64,000 nucleotides of DNA from Bradyrhizobium sp. 4 (lineage in GTDB: Bacteria; Pseudomonadota; Alphaproteobacteria; Rhizobiales; Xanthobacteraceae): the NCBI RefSeq assembly GCF_023100905.1, contig NZ_CP064686.1, forward strand, positions 5,146,001 through 5,210,000. The letters run 5' to 3'. Below are positions 53,576-61,219 of the stretch, one piece after another; the stretch's first letter is position 1; each line of letters opens with the position of its first letter. The notes below the pieces were generated by a model. That model was not told the origin of the DNA and did no database searches. It was given only the letters and a program-made list of their open reading frames with translations. The translations under genes and the position numbers were made by a program.

Positions 53576-54187
53576 CTAGTAGCCGACCGTGAAACGTTGC
53601 CTCTCATGGGCCGGCCGCTCGATCTCGTCGGCGAGCGCGATGGCGTAATCCGCGAAGGTGATCCAGCTTTTGCCGTTCGCATCTGCGAGAAGCTGATCGG
53701 TGCCAAGCCGGAACTTGCCGGTGCGCTCCCCCTCGATGAACAGGGCCGACGGCGAGATAAAAGTCCAGTTCAGCGCCTTTTCCTGCCGCAGCAGGTCGAG
53801 AAAGGCCGAACCCGCCTCCGCCTCAGCCTTGTACTGAGCCGGAAAAGCGGGAGTTGTCACCAATTTGACGCCCGGAGCGACCTCTAGGCTACCGGCTCCG
53901 CCGACGACGAGGTAATGACCAACCTTCGAGTCCTTGGCCGCGCCGATCAGCTTGAGCGCGTCGCTGGCCAGGAAGTGTACGGAACTCACGGCGACGTCGT
54001 GCCCGGCCCACAACTTGGCAAGGTCTGACTGCTCGAGCACGTCCCCCTTGGTGGGCGTGACGTTCGGCAGGGTCGCGATCTTCTCGGGGTTGCGGGCGAT
54101 GGCCGTAACCGTGTGGCCGCGGCGGGACAGTTCTTTGGTGATCTCCGACCCGGCCCGGCCCGAGGCGCCGGCAACTGCGATTTTCAT
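53576..54187 (-). CDS. NAD(P)-binding NmrA/SDR-like oxidoreductase
   Basis: The product has 203 residues. MKIAVAGASGRAGSEITKELSRRGHTVTAIARNPEKI is the Rossmann dinucleotide motif GASGRAG at the start. The later VGHYLVVGGAGSLEVAPGVKLV and ALNWTFISPSALFIEGERTGKFRLG fit the atypical-SDR (NmrA-like, YwnB/YwnB-type) fold. Catalytic Tyr-x3-Lys is not clearly present. AAGGAG lies six bases before the ATG at 54187. It is divergent from the HxlR regulator and is probably its target, as is frequent for this pair. Confidence 0.8.
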   Translation of the reverse strand: MKIAVAGASGRAGSEITKELSRRGHTVTAIARNPEKIATLPNVTPTKGDVLEQSDLAKLWAGHDVAVSSVHFLASDALKLIGAAKDSKVGHYLVVGGAGSLEVAPGVKLVTTPAFPAQYKAEAEAGSAFLDLLRQEKALNWTFISPSALFIEGERTGKFRLGTDQLLADANGKSWITFADYAIALADEIERPAHERQRFTVGY

Positions 54188-54207
54188 GGAAGGCTCCTTT
54201 GCTTCTG

Positions 54208-54226
54208 TAGTAACCAATGGTGACTA
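54208..54226. promoter_or_regulatory. Candidate HxlR operator between divergent genes
   Basis: TAGTAACCAATGGTGACTA is a palindrome (TAGTnACCA-A-TGGTnACTA) with one mismatched pair. It lies 20 bases before the oxidoreductase start. A second inverted repeat, AGCAC-TTT-GTGCT, is at 54256-54268. HxlR-family regulators often bind such sites in the shared promoter and control both genes. Confidence 0.6.
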
Positions 54227-54336
54227 GATATCGCAAAGAGCGCTGGTGTTAAGAGAGCACTTTGTGCTTACCTGATTACGCAGGAGTAACCGGCGGCGGC
54301 CGGCAAATGAGCGGAATGGATCGTGAGGACCCGACG

Positions 54337-54708
54337 ATGAAGCCAGACGTCTATGCAGCGAACTGCCCCACGCGACAGATCCTCGACCGCGTCGGTGACA
54401 AATGGGCGGTGCTGATCCTGCTGCTGCTGCGCGAGGAGCCGATGCGCTTCAATCAGTTGCGCCGCACGATCGAAGGCATTTCGCAGAAGATGCTGAGCCA
54501 GGTTCTCAAGTCGCTCGAGCGCGACGGATTGATCAAGCGTCACGCCATCGCAACCGTGCCGGTGACCGTGGAATACTCGATCACGCAGCTCGGCGTGACG
54601 CTCGCCGCAGCCGTCGATCCGCTGCGCGATTGGGCCGAACAGAATCTGAAAGACGTGCTCGCCGCCCAGCGCCGCTACGACGCGCAGTTGAAGGATGAAG
54701 CGGCGTAG
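54337..54708 (+). CDS. HxlR-family transcriptional regulator
   Basis: The product has 123 residues. The winged helix of HxlR is evident: CPTRQILDRVGDKWAVLILLLLREEPMRFNQLRRTIEGISQKMLSQVLKSLERDGLIKRHA and VEYSITQLGVTLAAAVDPLRDWAEQNL. Cys8 in AANCPTRQ is the conserved N-terminal cysteine that in some members senses electrophiles or oxidants. GAGGA precedes ATG 54337; ATGs at 54307 and 54316 are in the same frame. It is divergent from the NmrA-like gene and tail-to-tail with fliX. Confidence 0.88.
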   Translation: MKPDVYAANCPTRQILDRVGDKWAVLILLLLREEPMRFNQLRRTIEGISQKMLSQVLKSLERDGLIKRHAIATVPVTVEYSITQLGVTLAAAVDPLRDWAEQNLKDVLAAQRRYDAQLKDEAA

Positions 54709-54712
54709 GACG

Positions 54713-55126
54713 CTATGCCTGCCCGGCCTTGGCGAGCTCGACCTCGACTCGCAGCTCGATCTCCGACAGCACCGAATCCAGGCCGGAGTCGCCGGAGGAC
54801 GATTTCAGGTTCGCCGCAGCGTCACGCAGCCGCATCACGGTCGAGGCGTCGAGCTTGCCGGAGAGAAGTCCCATTTTGAGATCGTCGAGCACGTCGAGCG
54901 CGGTCTTTCCGCGCACGACCGAGCGCTTGCGACGCTCGATCGGATCCTCTTCGATGCCTTGCAGCGCCAGCAGCCCGTCGATGTTGGCGGCCGCCTTCGG
55001 TGCGGCGGCGCCTCGCGTCTCCGGCGCCGACGAGGTGTCGGGTAGCACGAAGCCGCCGGAGCTCGTCCGCCTGGCCTGGTTGGCCGGCGTTGCAAGCATG
55101 GTGCCGTTCGGTCCGTAGATGCGCAT
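54713..55126 (-). CDS. fliX: Flagellar assembly regulator FliX
   Basis: The product has 137 residues starting MRIYGPNGTMLATPANQARRTSSGGFVLP. The FliX family (Caulobacter) couples basal-body assembly to the sigma-54 activator FlbD. The C-terminal part IDGLLALQGIEEDPIERRKRSVVRGKTALDVLDDLKMGLLSGKLDASTVMRLRDAA is the conserved region. Its divergent neighbour is flgI, the arrangement known in Caulobacter. A CtrA-like box is about 50 bases upstream at 55173-55188, pointing toward this gene. Confidence 0.9.
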   Translation of the reverse strand: MRIYGPNGTMLATPANQARRTSSGGFVLPDTSSAPETRGAAAPKAAANIDGLLALQGIEEDPIERRKRSVVRGKTALDVLDDLKMGLLSGKLDASTVMRLRDAAANLKSSSGDSGLDSVLSEIELRVEVELAKAGQA

Positions 55127-55172
55127 CGGAAGCAATCCGGGTGATTGATGCGCCACATTCGCCGTTTTATGG

Positions 55173-55188
55173 TTAACGGCCCGTAAAC
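55173..55188 (-). promoter_or_regulatory. CtrA box between fliX and flgI
   Basis: The minus strand reads TTTA-CGGGCCG-TTAAC, one mismatch from TTAA-N7-TTAAC. It stands about 50 bases before fliX and about 210 before flgI, so fliX is the likelier target, matching Caulobacter fliX as a CtrA-dependent class II gene. Confidence 0.65.
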
Positions 55189-55304
55189 AGCCCGGCAAAA
55201 TCTGCCGACGGGCGGCAGTTTCGCTCCTCAGGGACAACACCGGCTGAGGTCGCTCGAAACAGATTTATTCAACCTATTCAGCGACCTACCCCCGCTGCCC
55301 CGAG

Positions 55305-55321
55305 TTGGCACAGCGCTCGCA
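55305..55321 (+). promoter_or_regulatory. Sigma-54 promoter of flgI-flgJ-flgN-like operon
   Basis: TTGGCACAGCGCTCGCA has the -24 TTGGCAC element and GG-N10-GC spacing; two mismatches (A for G at position 8, C for T at position 14). The expected start is near 55332, 65 bases before flgI. Confidence 0.7.
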
Positions 55322-55396
55322 AGGACAGCGTCGGACCAGCTCGTCATGGGAGTGTCGTGATGGTCCTTTGATTTGAGGAGCCTCGGGGAGCAGAGG

Positions 55397-56521
55397 ATGC
55401 CAAGCGTTCGTTGGGTGAGACTTGTGGGGGTGGCCTGCGCCGCGCTGTCAGCGCTGGTGCTCTCGGTCAATTCTGCAAGCGCGACATCGCGCATCAAGGA
55501 TCTCGCCAACATCGAAGGCGTGCGGCAGAACCAGCTCATCGGCTACGGCCTCGTCGTCGGTCTCAACGGCACCGGCGACACCCTCAACAACATCCCCTTC
55601 ACCAAGCAGTCGCTGCAAGCGATGCTCGAGCGCATGGGCGTCAACATCCGGGGCGCCACCATCCGCACCGGCAACGTCGCCGCCGTGATGGTGACGGGCA
55701 ATCTGCCGGCCTTCGCCACCCAGGGCACGCGCATGGACGTCACCGTCTCCGCGCTCGGCGACGCCAAGAATCTCCAGGGCGGCACCCTGCTCGTCACCCC
55801 ACTCCTCGGCGCCGACGGCAACGTCTATTCGGTCGCACAGGGCTCACTCGCGATCTCCGGCTTCCAGGCCGAGGGCGAGGCGGCGAAAATCGTGCGTGGC
55901 GTGCCAACGGTCGGACGCATTGTCAACGGCGCCATCATCGAGCGCGAGATCGAGTTCGCGCTCAATCGCCTGCCGAACGTTCGACTTGCACTGCGCAATG
56001 CCGACTTCACCACGGCCAAGCGGATCGCCGCCGCGATCAACGACTATCTCGGCGTCAAGACCGCCGAGCCGATCGACCCATCGACCGTGCAGCTTGCGAT
56101 CCCGCCGGAGTTCAAGGGCAACGTCGTCGCGTTTCTCACAGAGATCGAGCAGCTCCAGGTCGATCCGGATCTCGCCGCCAAGATCATCATCGACGAACGC
56201 AGCGGCATCATCGTGATGGGCCGCGACGTCCGCGTCGCCACCGTTGCGGTCGCACAGGGCAACCTCACCGTCACGATCTCCGAGAGCCCGCAGGTCAGCC
56301 AGCCCAACCCGCTGTCCCGGGGCCGGACCGTGGTCGCGCCGCGCAGCAGCGTCAGCGTCACCGAGGACGGCAAGAAGTTCGCCGTCGTCAAGGACGGCGT
56401 CTCGCTTCAGCAGCTCGTCGACGGCCTCAACGGTCTCGGCATCGGCCCGCGCGATCTCATCAGCATCCTGCAGGCGATCAAGGCCGCCGGTGCGATCGAA
56501 GCCGACATCGAGGTGATGTGA
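55397..56521 (+). CDS. flgI: Flagellar P-ring protein FlgI
   Basis: The product has 374 residues. A signal peptide (MPSVRWVRLVGVACAALSALVLSVNSASA) exports it to the periplasm, where it forms the P ring. SRIKDLANIEGVRQNQLIGYGLVVGLNGTGDTLNNIPFTKQSLQAMLERMGVNIRG is the family N-terminus, and ISESPQVSQPNPLSRGRTVVAPRSSVSV lies late in the chain. GGGGAG precedes the ATG at 55397; a TTG 24 bases earlier is less likely. Its stop overlaps the next start by one base (TGATG). Confidence 0.97.
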   Translation: MPSVRWVRLVGVACAALSALVLSVNSASATSRIKDLANIEGVRQNQLIGYGLVVGLNGTGDTLNNIPFTKQSLQAMLERMGVNIRGATIRTGNVAAVMVTGNLPAFATQGTRMDVTVSALGDAKNLQGGTLLVTPLLGADGNVYSVAQGSLAISGFQAEGEAAKIVRGVPTVGRIVNGAIIEREIEFALNRLPNVRLALRNADFTTAKRIAAAINDYLGVKTAEPIDPSTVQLAIPPEFKGNVVAFLTEIEQLQVDPDLAAKIIIDERSGIIVMGRDVRVATVAVAQGNLTVTISESPQVSQPNPLSRGRTVVAPRSSVSVTEDGKKFAVVKDGVSLQQLVDGLNGLGIGPRDLISILQAIKAAGAIEADIEVM

Positions 56522-56886
56522 TGCAGACCGGCATGGTCAACACCGCACGGGTCGCAAGCTCCGCCTTCTCGGTGGAGAGCCGCAATGGCCGCCCGGACTT
56601 CGATCTCGCCGCGGCACTGCAAAAGGTCCCGCCGAAGCAGCAGGCCAAGGCGCAGAAGATCGCCACCGACTTCGAGGCGATGTTCCTCAACAGCATGTTC
56701 TCGCAGATGACCTCGGGTTTGAAGGGCGAAGGCCCATTCGGCGACACCCCCGGCACCGGCGTATGGCGCTCGATGCTGACCGAACAATATTCCAAGAATT
56801 TCGCCAACGCCGGCGGCGTCGGCATCGCCACCGACGTCTATCGCACCCTGATCATGCAGCAGGCAAAAACGATCCGCACGGCATAA
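56521..56886 (+). CDS. FlgJ N-domain rod-cap protein (CheL type)
   Basis: The product has 121 residues. It is the short form of FlgJ with the rod-binding domain only: KIATDFEAMFLNSMFSQMTSGLKGEGPFGDTPGTGVWRSMLTEQYSKNFANAGGVGIATDVYRTLI, without the C-terminal muramidase. In Caulobacter the same gene follows flgI and is called cheL. It caps the growing rod. The start overlaps the flgI stop by one base, indicating coupled translation, and the FlgN-like gene follows 11 bases later. Confidence 0.85.
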   Translation: MQTGMVNTARVASSAFSVESRNGRPDFDLAAALQKVPPKQQAKAQKIATDFEAMFLNSMFSQMTSGLKGEGPFGDTPGTGVWRSMLTEQYSKNFANAGGVGIATDVYRTLIMQQAKTIRTA

Positions 56887-56897
56887 GGTCAAACGAG

Positions 56898-57395
56898 ATG
56901 AACCACTTCAACGCCTCGCGTCAGCCGGTGCAAGCGCAGCGCCCGAACACCGCACCCGGCAGCGCCGAGGCGCGCAAGATCGCCGAGCAGTTGATGGATG
57001 CGATGAGTGCGCTGCTCGGCCTGATCGAGCGCGAGACCGAGCTGGTACGTGCCGGCCAGGTCCGCGAGGCGATGACCCTCGAGAGCAAGAAGCAGGAGCT
57101 GTCGCGAAACTATGTCGGCGCCGTCACCCAGTTGAAGGCGAACCAGGCGCAGCTCGCCAAATCCGCGCCCGAGCTGCTCTCGACGCTGCATCGGCACCAC
57201 GATGCATTCCGCGCGATGCTCCAGGTCAATCTCACCGTGCTCGCAACCGCTCACGCCGTTTCGGAGAGCGTCGTGCGCGGCGTCAACGCCGAGATCCAGA
57301 AGCGCAACGTGCCGAACACCTACACGGCCGCGGGACGCCGCGCCACGCCGGGCCCACGCCACATCACGCCGCTCGCGGTCAGCCGCTCGCTCTGA
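56898..57395 (+). CDS. FlgN-like export chaperone (flbY position)
   Basis: The product has 165 residues. A helical, leucine-rich middle (AEARKIAEQLMDAMSALLGLIERETELVRAGQVREAMTLESKKQELSRNYVGAVTQLK) has the pattern of FlgN chaperones, which guard hook-associated proteins before export. The region near 110 (RAMLQVNLTVLATAHAVSESVVRGVNAEIQ) is a second long helix. The C-terminus is basic and flexible. It is the last gene of the flgI operon, in the place that Caulobacter fills with flbY. Function by similarity is moderately sure. Confidence 0.65.
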   Translation: MNHFNASRQPVQAQRPNTAPGSAEARKIAEQLMDAMSALLGLIERETELVRAGQVREAMTLESKKQELSRNYVGAVTQLKANQAQLAKSAPELLSTLHRHHDAFRAMLQVNLTVLATAHAVSESVVRGVNAEIQKRNVPNTYTAAGRRATPGPRHITPLAVSRSL

Positions 57396-57430
57396 GCGCG
57401 CGCAACAACAAACGACAATTTTACGAAAAA

Positions 57431-57454
57431 CCGCGCGGCAACATCGTCGCGCGG
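57431..57454. terminator. Hairpin after the flgI operon
   Basis: A 7-bp stem CCGCGCG/CGCGCGG with a 10-base loop lies 36 bases after the FlgN-like stop. A run of A precedes it on the plus strand (TTTTT on the minus strand), so it would terminate better for minus-strand transcripts. Confidence 0.45.
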
Positions 57455-57554
57455 TTAGGCACGTTTCCTTACCGGGTGTTCAATCCTGGTGTTCCATGGT
57501 TGCGTATTGAGAGGGGTTGGGATTTGACTCACGTGAGGCAACCAGGAGGCTGCC

Positions 57555-57914
57555 ATGAGTACAGATTTCAGCATCAGGCCGGTGGGGATACCGGTCGCCG
57601 TGCAGATCGTAACGACGTCCAATGCGGCGGCGAACGAGGCCGTGCAAACCGATCTGCCCGTGAGCCAGACAGTGGCCGCTGGCGAGGCGAGCGCGCCTGC
57701 ACGTAATGATTTGCGAAGCAGCGAGAACGTCTCACGCCAGGTCGTGTTCGACCAGGCGGCGGCGTCGTTCGTCTTCCAGGTCGTCAACGACAGGACCGAC
57801 GCGGTGGTCAACCAGTTCCCCGACGAAGCAATGCTGCGCCGGCGGGCCTATTTCCATGCGCAGGATTTGAAATCCGAGCCCTCCCGTCCGGCCAGCACGG
57901 ACCGCAGCGCCTGA
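57555..57914 (+). CDS. FlaG-like protein
   Basis: The product has 119 residues. The C-terminal half has the FlaG pattern: RQVVFDQAAASFVFQVVNDRTDAVVNQFPDEAMLRRRAYF, where FlaG proteins read F-V-D---V---Q-P-E--L. The N-terminal half is low-complexity. FlaG influences filament length in some bacteria. GGAGG lies ten bases before the ATG. It is located between the flgI operon and the flaF-flagellin region, tail-to-tail with a small minus-strand frame. Confidence 0.6.
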   Translation: MSTDFSIRPVGIPVAVQIVTTSNAAANEAVQTDLPVSQTVAAGEASAPARNDLRSSENVSRQVVFDQAAASFVFQVVNDRTDAVVNQFPDEAMLRRRAYFHAQDLKSEPSRPASTDRSA

Positions 57915-57917
57915 CCA

Positions 57918-58061
57918 TCAGGCGTCGAGCCTCGCAACGGCAACATCGAGATCGCTCGAACCGGTCGCGGGACCGGTGACGACGTTCCTGATCTGCGTCT
58001 TGCCGGTATCCGTCAGCGTGGATTTGGTGTTGCCGAAGCGGAACGAGCCGTGCTCGATCAC
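57918..58061 (-). CDS. Possible 47-residue peptide coupled to flaF
   Basis: A GTG at 58061 overlaps the flaF stop by 3 bases (GTGA), a layout that favours translational coupling. The product reads VIEHGSFRFGNTKSTLTDTGK, then TQIRNVVTGPATG and SSDLDVAVARLDA. It could equally be an unused frame beyond flaF, since no ribosome-binding site is distinct and no family was recognised. FlbT, the usual partner of FlaF, is not encoded here. Confidence 0.3.
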   Translation of the reverse strand: MIEHGSFRFGNTKSTLTDTGKTQIRNVVTGPATGSSDLDVAVARLDA

Positions 58062-58426
58062 GGACGGCCGGAGAGACCAGCGGCGATATTGCGGTTGATC
58101 TCGATCAGCGGACGGAAGTGATCGAACTGCGGGCTCATCTGCAGCGCGGCGGTCTGGCTCAGCACGAACACGCTGATGTTGGCGATCTTCTGCCGGACGT
58201 CGATCGGCTGCGGATTGTTCTCGCGCATGGCCTCGCTCAGGAAAATCGTCCAGAGCTTGCGATTGAACATCAGGGCCTGCGTGGTCTGCTCGCTGAACGG
58301 CTCGGCGCTGTTGATCGCATCCTGAAGCTTGTTCGCGGCCTTGAGCAGGGTCTGCGCTTCGATGTCGCGAGGAGATGCGGTGGTCGTTGCAACACGCGCG
58401 TAGGCCGAGGCAGCGGAATTCGACAT
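58058..58426 (-). CDS. flaF: Flagellar biosynthesis regulator FlaF
   Basis: The product has 122 residues. MSNSAASAYARVATTTASPRDIEAQTLLKAANKLQDAINSAEPFSEQTTQALMFNRKLWTIFLSEAMRENNPQPIDVRQKIANISVFVLSQTA is the FlaF family over its full length. In Caulobacter FlaF is required for flagellin secretion and acts opposite FlbT on flagellin mRNA translation. A TTG directly precedes the ATG at 58426. It lies about 290 bases from the first flagellin stop on the same strand; a CtrA-like box is upstream at 58501-58515. Confidence 0.9.
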   Translation of the reverse strand: MSNSAASAYARVATTTASPRDIEAQTLLKAANKLQDAINSAEPFSEQTTQALMFNRKLWTIFLSEAMRENNPQPIDVRQKIANISVFVLSQTAALQMSPQFDHFRPLIEINRNIAAGLSGRP

Positions 58427-58500
58427 CAATCACACCCTGGAGGTTACCTAGCGCGTTGAACGCGCTTAAGGATTTCTTTCCTGACCCTAGGCAGCACCGC

Positions 58501-58515
58501 TTAAGATTTGCTTAC
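58501..58515. promoter_or_regulatory. CtrA-like site upstream of flaF
   Basis: TTAA-GATTTGC-TTAC keeps spacing and differs from TTAA-N7-TTAA by one base. It lies 75-89 bases before flaF. The remaining sequence up to the flagellin stop (58516-58664) has no further clear site. Confidence 0.5.
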
Positions 58516-58664
58516 ATGTGTGCTTGGAAGCACTCCGGATTATTACGGGTCTCGGAGTTCTTCGTCATCGTGAAGCTAGACGCGCATGTGCACGCTGTAA
58601 ACACGTCGCGCGTGGTGCGCGTCGATCTCAGCTAATCCTGCCTTAGCGATCTCAGTAAAATGAA

Positions 58665-58686
58665 CGGCGGAGCGTTAGCCCCGCCG
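58665..58686 (-). terminator. Terminator of flagellin gene 1
   Basis: On the minus strand CGGCGG/CCGCCG with a loop that includes GCTAACGCT is followed by TTCATTTTACTG. It is 30 bases beyond the flagellin stop at 58717; the T-run is imperfect. Confidence 0.6.
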
Positions 58687-58716
58687 CGAAATCGATGAGC
58701 GACCTGCGCCGCGAAA

Positions 58717-61005
58717 TTAGCGGAGCAGCTGCAGCACGCTCTGTTGCGACTGGTTGGCCAGCGACAGCGCGGACACCGCGATCGACTGGCGGGTCGACAG
58801 CGCCTGGCTGTTCGCCGCTTCCTCGTTGGTATCGGCCAGCGTCAGGTTGGCCGAGCCGGTCTGCAGAACGTTGATCAGGTTCTTGGAGAAGTCCTGACGC
58901 ACCTGCACGATCGACAGATTCGAACCGAGCGAAGAACCCTCGGAGCGCAACGTGCTCGAGGCGGCATTCAGGCTGGCCAGCACCTTGTTGGTGGCACCGT
59001 TGTCGATGAAGTCCGTGCCCGGAACGAGATTGCTGAGACCCAGGCCGGCCGCGTTGAACACCACGCCGTTGATGCCGAGCGTCGAGCTGCCGTTCTCGTT
59101 GAAGACCAGCTTCAGCGTGTCGCCGTTGAGCAGGTTGACGCCGTTGAAGGACGAGTCCTGCGAGGTCGTGTCGATCTGCGCCAGGATGTTGTTGAACTGA
59201 CTGACCAGGCCGGAGCGCGCGGTCTGCGCGACGGGATCCTGAATCGGGGGCTGCGCGGTGGTAAAGGCCAGCACGCCGGTGAGCGTACCGCCGACCGTGC
59301 CGCCGGCAGTACTCGAGCCGAGGGTCGAGGATGCGTACTCGTTGACGGTGGTGACCGTCAGCACGCCATTGGCGTCGATGGTCGCCGTCAGGTGGTTGGC
59401 TTGAAGCTGCACATTGAGCTGGTCGAGCGTCTTGACGGTGCCGTTGGTGCCGTCGCCGAAGGTGACGTTGACGGCCGTGCCGCCGTTGAAGGAGGTGAAG
59501 GTCAGCGTCTTGCCGCTGACCCCGCCGACACCGGAGTTACGTGCTGCGGCGAAAGCGGTCGCCGTCCCCGTATTGCCGCTGAGACCGAATGCGTTGAGCG
59601 CGTTGCCGGTGCCGGTGATCGACAGGTCGGCGTTGATGCCGGTAGAGAGCGCAAGCTGACCGCTGCTGTTGACCGACGAGGGGATCTGGCCCGCGGTGGT
59701 CGACAGCGTCGCCGCGCCGTTGAAGATGCTGGCGGTCTTGACGCCGGTGGCGAGGTCGATCGAGTTGAGCAGATCGGTGAGCGTCGCGCTCTGGAGGTAG
59801 ACGGTCGAATTGCCGTTGCCGTCGGTGACGATATTGTTGTTGACGCCGCCGGAGGTCACGCTCAACGCCGACTGGGGCGACTGGGCGTTTTTGAAAGTGA
59901 TGGTGTGGCCGTCGATGTTCAGCGTCGAGCCGTCCTGAACGAGCGAGCCGAGCGAGCCCGCGGTGGTCGATCGGTCCGCGCTCACGCTCGCATTGCCTGC
60001 GCCGGTCGCCGCGGTCAGACCGAGCTTGTTGAGGAAATCGGCCTTGCCCGTCAAGCTCAGATCGGCGCCGGTCGAACTCTTCAGCGTGACTTGGCCGCCC
60101 GTGACGGACGATGCCACCTGCAGCGTGCCGATCGGACCGGTCGAGCCGCTGACCGTAATGGTTGCCGCGCCTGCACTGATTGCCGCGGTCTTGACGCCGC
60201 TGGCGAGGTCGATCGCGCTGAGGACGTCGTTGACAGTCGCGCCGGGCGCAGCCGGCGTTCCCTCGTAGACGATCGAATTGCCGTTACCGTCGGTGGCGAT
60301 GTGCCCACTGGGGTTGAGGCCCCAGCCGGTCGGCTGCGTCGTCGGCGCGATACCGGTGCGGAAGGTGATGGTCTTGCCGTTGACCGTGATCGTGTCGCCG
60401 TCAGCGGGCGGCGCGCCGAAGGTGGTGGATGTCGTGGTGCCGACCAGCGTGGTGGTACCGGACAGTGCAGTCGTGCCGTCGGCCGCGGTCGCGGCGAACC
60501 CGACATTCGTGCCCGCGTTCGAGCCCAGCGAGGCGCCGAGCGCGGCGGTTCCCGTGACCGGGGTCACGCCACCGGCTGCGCCGGTATAGAGCACGTTGCT
60601 CTTGGCGGTCGCGCTCGCATAGGAGGTCGTGCCGCGCAGGTCGGCGGGCGTCGCACCGGGAATCGTGGTGGAGACGTTCGATTTCGTGGAATAGCCGACC
60701 GTGGTCTGCAACGCCTGGTTGGCGATCGACTTGGCGCTGTCGATCAGCTTCTGCAGCGAGGTGATGCCGGTGTTCGCGGCCTGGAGCACCTGCACACCGT
60801 TGTTGATGCCATCCAGCAGGTTGCCGATGTCGCTCGCCCGGTTGTCCAACCCCTGGGCCGTGAAGAAGTTGGTGGGATTGTCGAGCGCTGTGTTGACCTT
60901 CTTACCGGTCGACAGCCGCTCCTGCGTCGTGGCCAGCAAGTCGGCCGTCGACTGCAGCGACAACAGGTTCTGGCGAACGGACGCCGAGAGAACGATGTTG
61001 GACAT
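58717..61005 (-). CDS. Flagellin 1, very long type with internal duplication
   Basis: The product has 762 residues, far longer than the usual 270-500. N-terminal D0/D1 (MSNIVLSASVRQNLLSLQSTADLLATTQERLSTGKKV) and C-terminal D1/D0 (NEEAANSQALSTRQSIAVSALSLANQSQQSVLQLLR) are standard. The surface-exposed middle contains two homologous units of about 120 residues, at 202-330 (DGDTITVNGKTITF...KADFLNKLGL) and 358-474 (DGSTLNIDGHTITF...GNALNAFGL), plus a weaker third. Such flagellins belong to the thick flagellum of Bradyrhizobium. A perfect CtrA box is about 95 bases upstream. Confidence 0.95.
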   Translation of the reverse strand: MSNIVLSASVRQNLLSLQSTADLLATTQERLSTGKKVNTALDNPTNFFTAQGLDNRASDIGNLLDGINNGVQVLQAANTGITSLQKLIDSAKSIANQALQTTVGYSTKSNVSTTIPGATPADLRGTTSYASATAKSNVLYTGAAGGVTPVTGTAALGASLGSNAGTNVGFAATAADGTTALSGTTTLVGTTTSTTFGAPPADGDTITVNGKTITFRTGIAPTTQPTGWGLNPSGHIATDGNGNSIVYEGTPAAPGATVNDVLSAIDLASGVKTAAISAGAATITVSGSTGPIGTLQVASSVTGGQVTLKSSTGADLSLTGKADFLNKLGLTAATGAGNASVSADRSTTAGSLGSLVQDGSTLNIDGHTITFKNAQSPQSALSVTSGGVNNNIVTDGNGNSTVYLQSATLTDLLNSIDLATGVKTASIFNGAATLSTTAGQIPSSVNSSGQLALSTGINADLSITGTGNALNAFGLSGNTGTATAFAAARNSGVGGVSGKTLTFTSFNGGTAVNVTFGDGTNGTVKTLDQLNVQLQANHLTATIDANGVLTVTTVNEYASSTLGSSTAGGTVGGTLTGVLAFTTAQPPIQDPVAQTARSGLVSQFNNILAQIDTTSQDSSFNGVNLLNGDTLKLVFNENGSSTLGINGVVFNAAGLGLSNLVPGTDFIDNGATNKVLASLNAASSTLRSEGSSLGSNLSIVQVRQDFSKNLINVLQTGSANLTLADTNEEAANSQALSTRQSIAVSALSLANQSQQSVLQLLR

Positions 61006-61099
61006 TGGCGAGTCTTCCTCTTGAACCGGGTACGAATCGGCCGCGCGGTCTTGAAAGCGGGCTTTTGTCCAGTCTTAGAGGCTGTCCTTTAAAGTATGG

Positions 61100-61114
61100 T
61101 TAACGCCGGTTTAA
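61100..61114 (-). promoter_or_regulatory. CtrA box upstream of flagellin 1
   Basis: Read on the minus strand, TTAA-ACCGGCG-TTAAC fits the CtrA consensus exactly. It lies 95-109 bases before the flagellin 1 start at 61005. Confidence 0.7.
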
Positions 61115-61166
61115 GGGATAGGGTTAATGGGCGGTGAACGTCCCTGCCCCCTCCAGACGCAAAAAA

Positions 61167-61191
61167 GCGGCGGGGCAAATGACCCCGCCGC
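61167..61191 (-). terminator. Terminator of flagellin gene 2
   Basis: On the minus strand a perfect 9-bp stem GCGGCGGGG/CCCCGCCGC, 7-base loop, then TTTTTT. It lies 29 bases after the stop at 61220, so flagellin 2 is transcribed separately from flagellin 1. Confidence 0.92.
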
Positions 61192-61219
61192 TCTTATTTT
61201 ATTTAATGATACCAGTTAC

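Noticed and set aside
55411..56886. 491-codon frame covering flgI and the FlgJ domain as one fusion
   Set aside because: Its first 370 codons are an out-of-frame reading of flgI; only the part from 56521 is real, with its own ATG overlapping the flgI stop.
61006..61090. Sigma-54 promoter CTGGACAAAAGCCCGCT before flagellin 1 (minus strand)
   Set aside because: It has GG-N10-GC but three mismatches in the -24 element (ACA for CAC), so it is too weak to list next to the perfect CtrA box.
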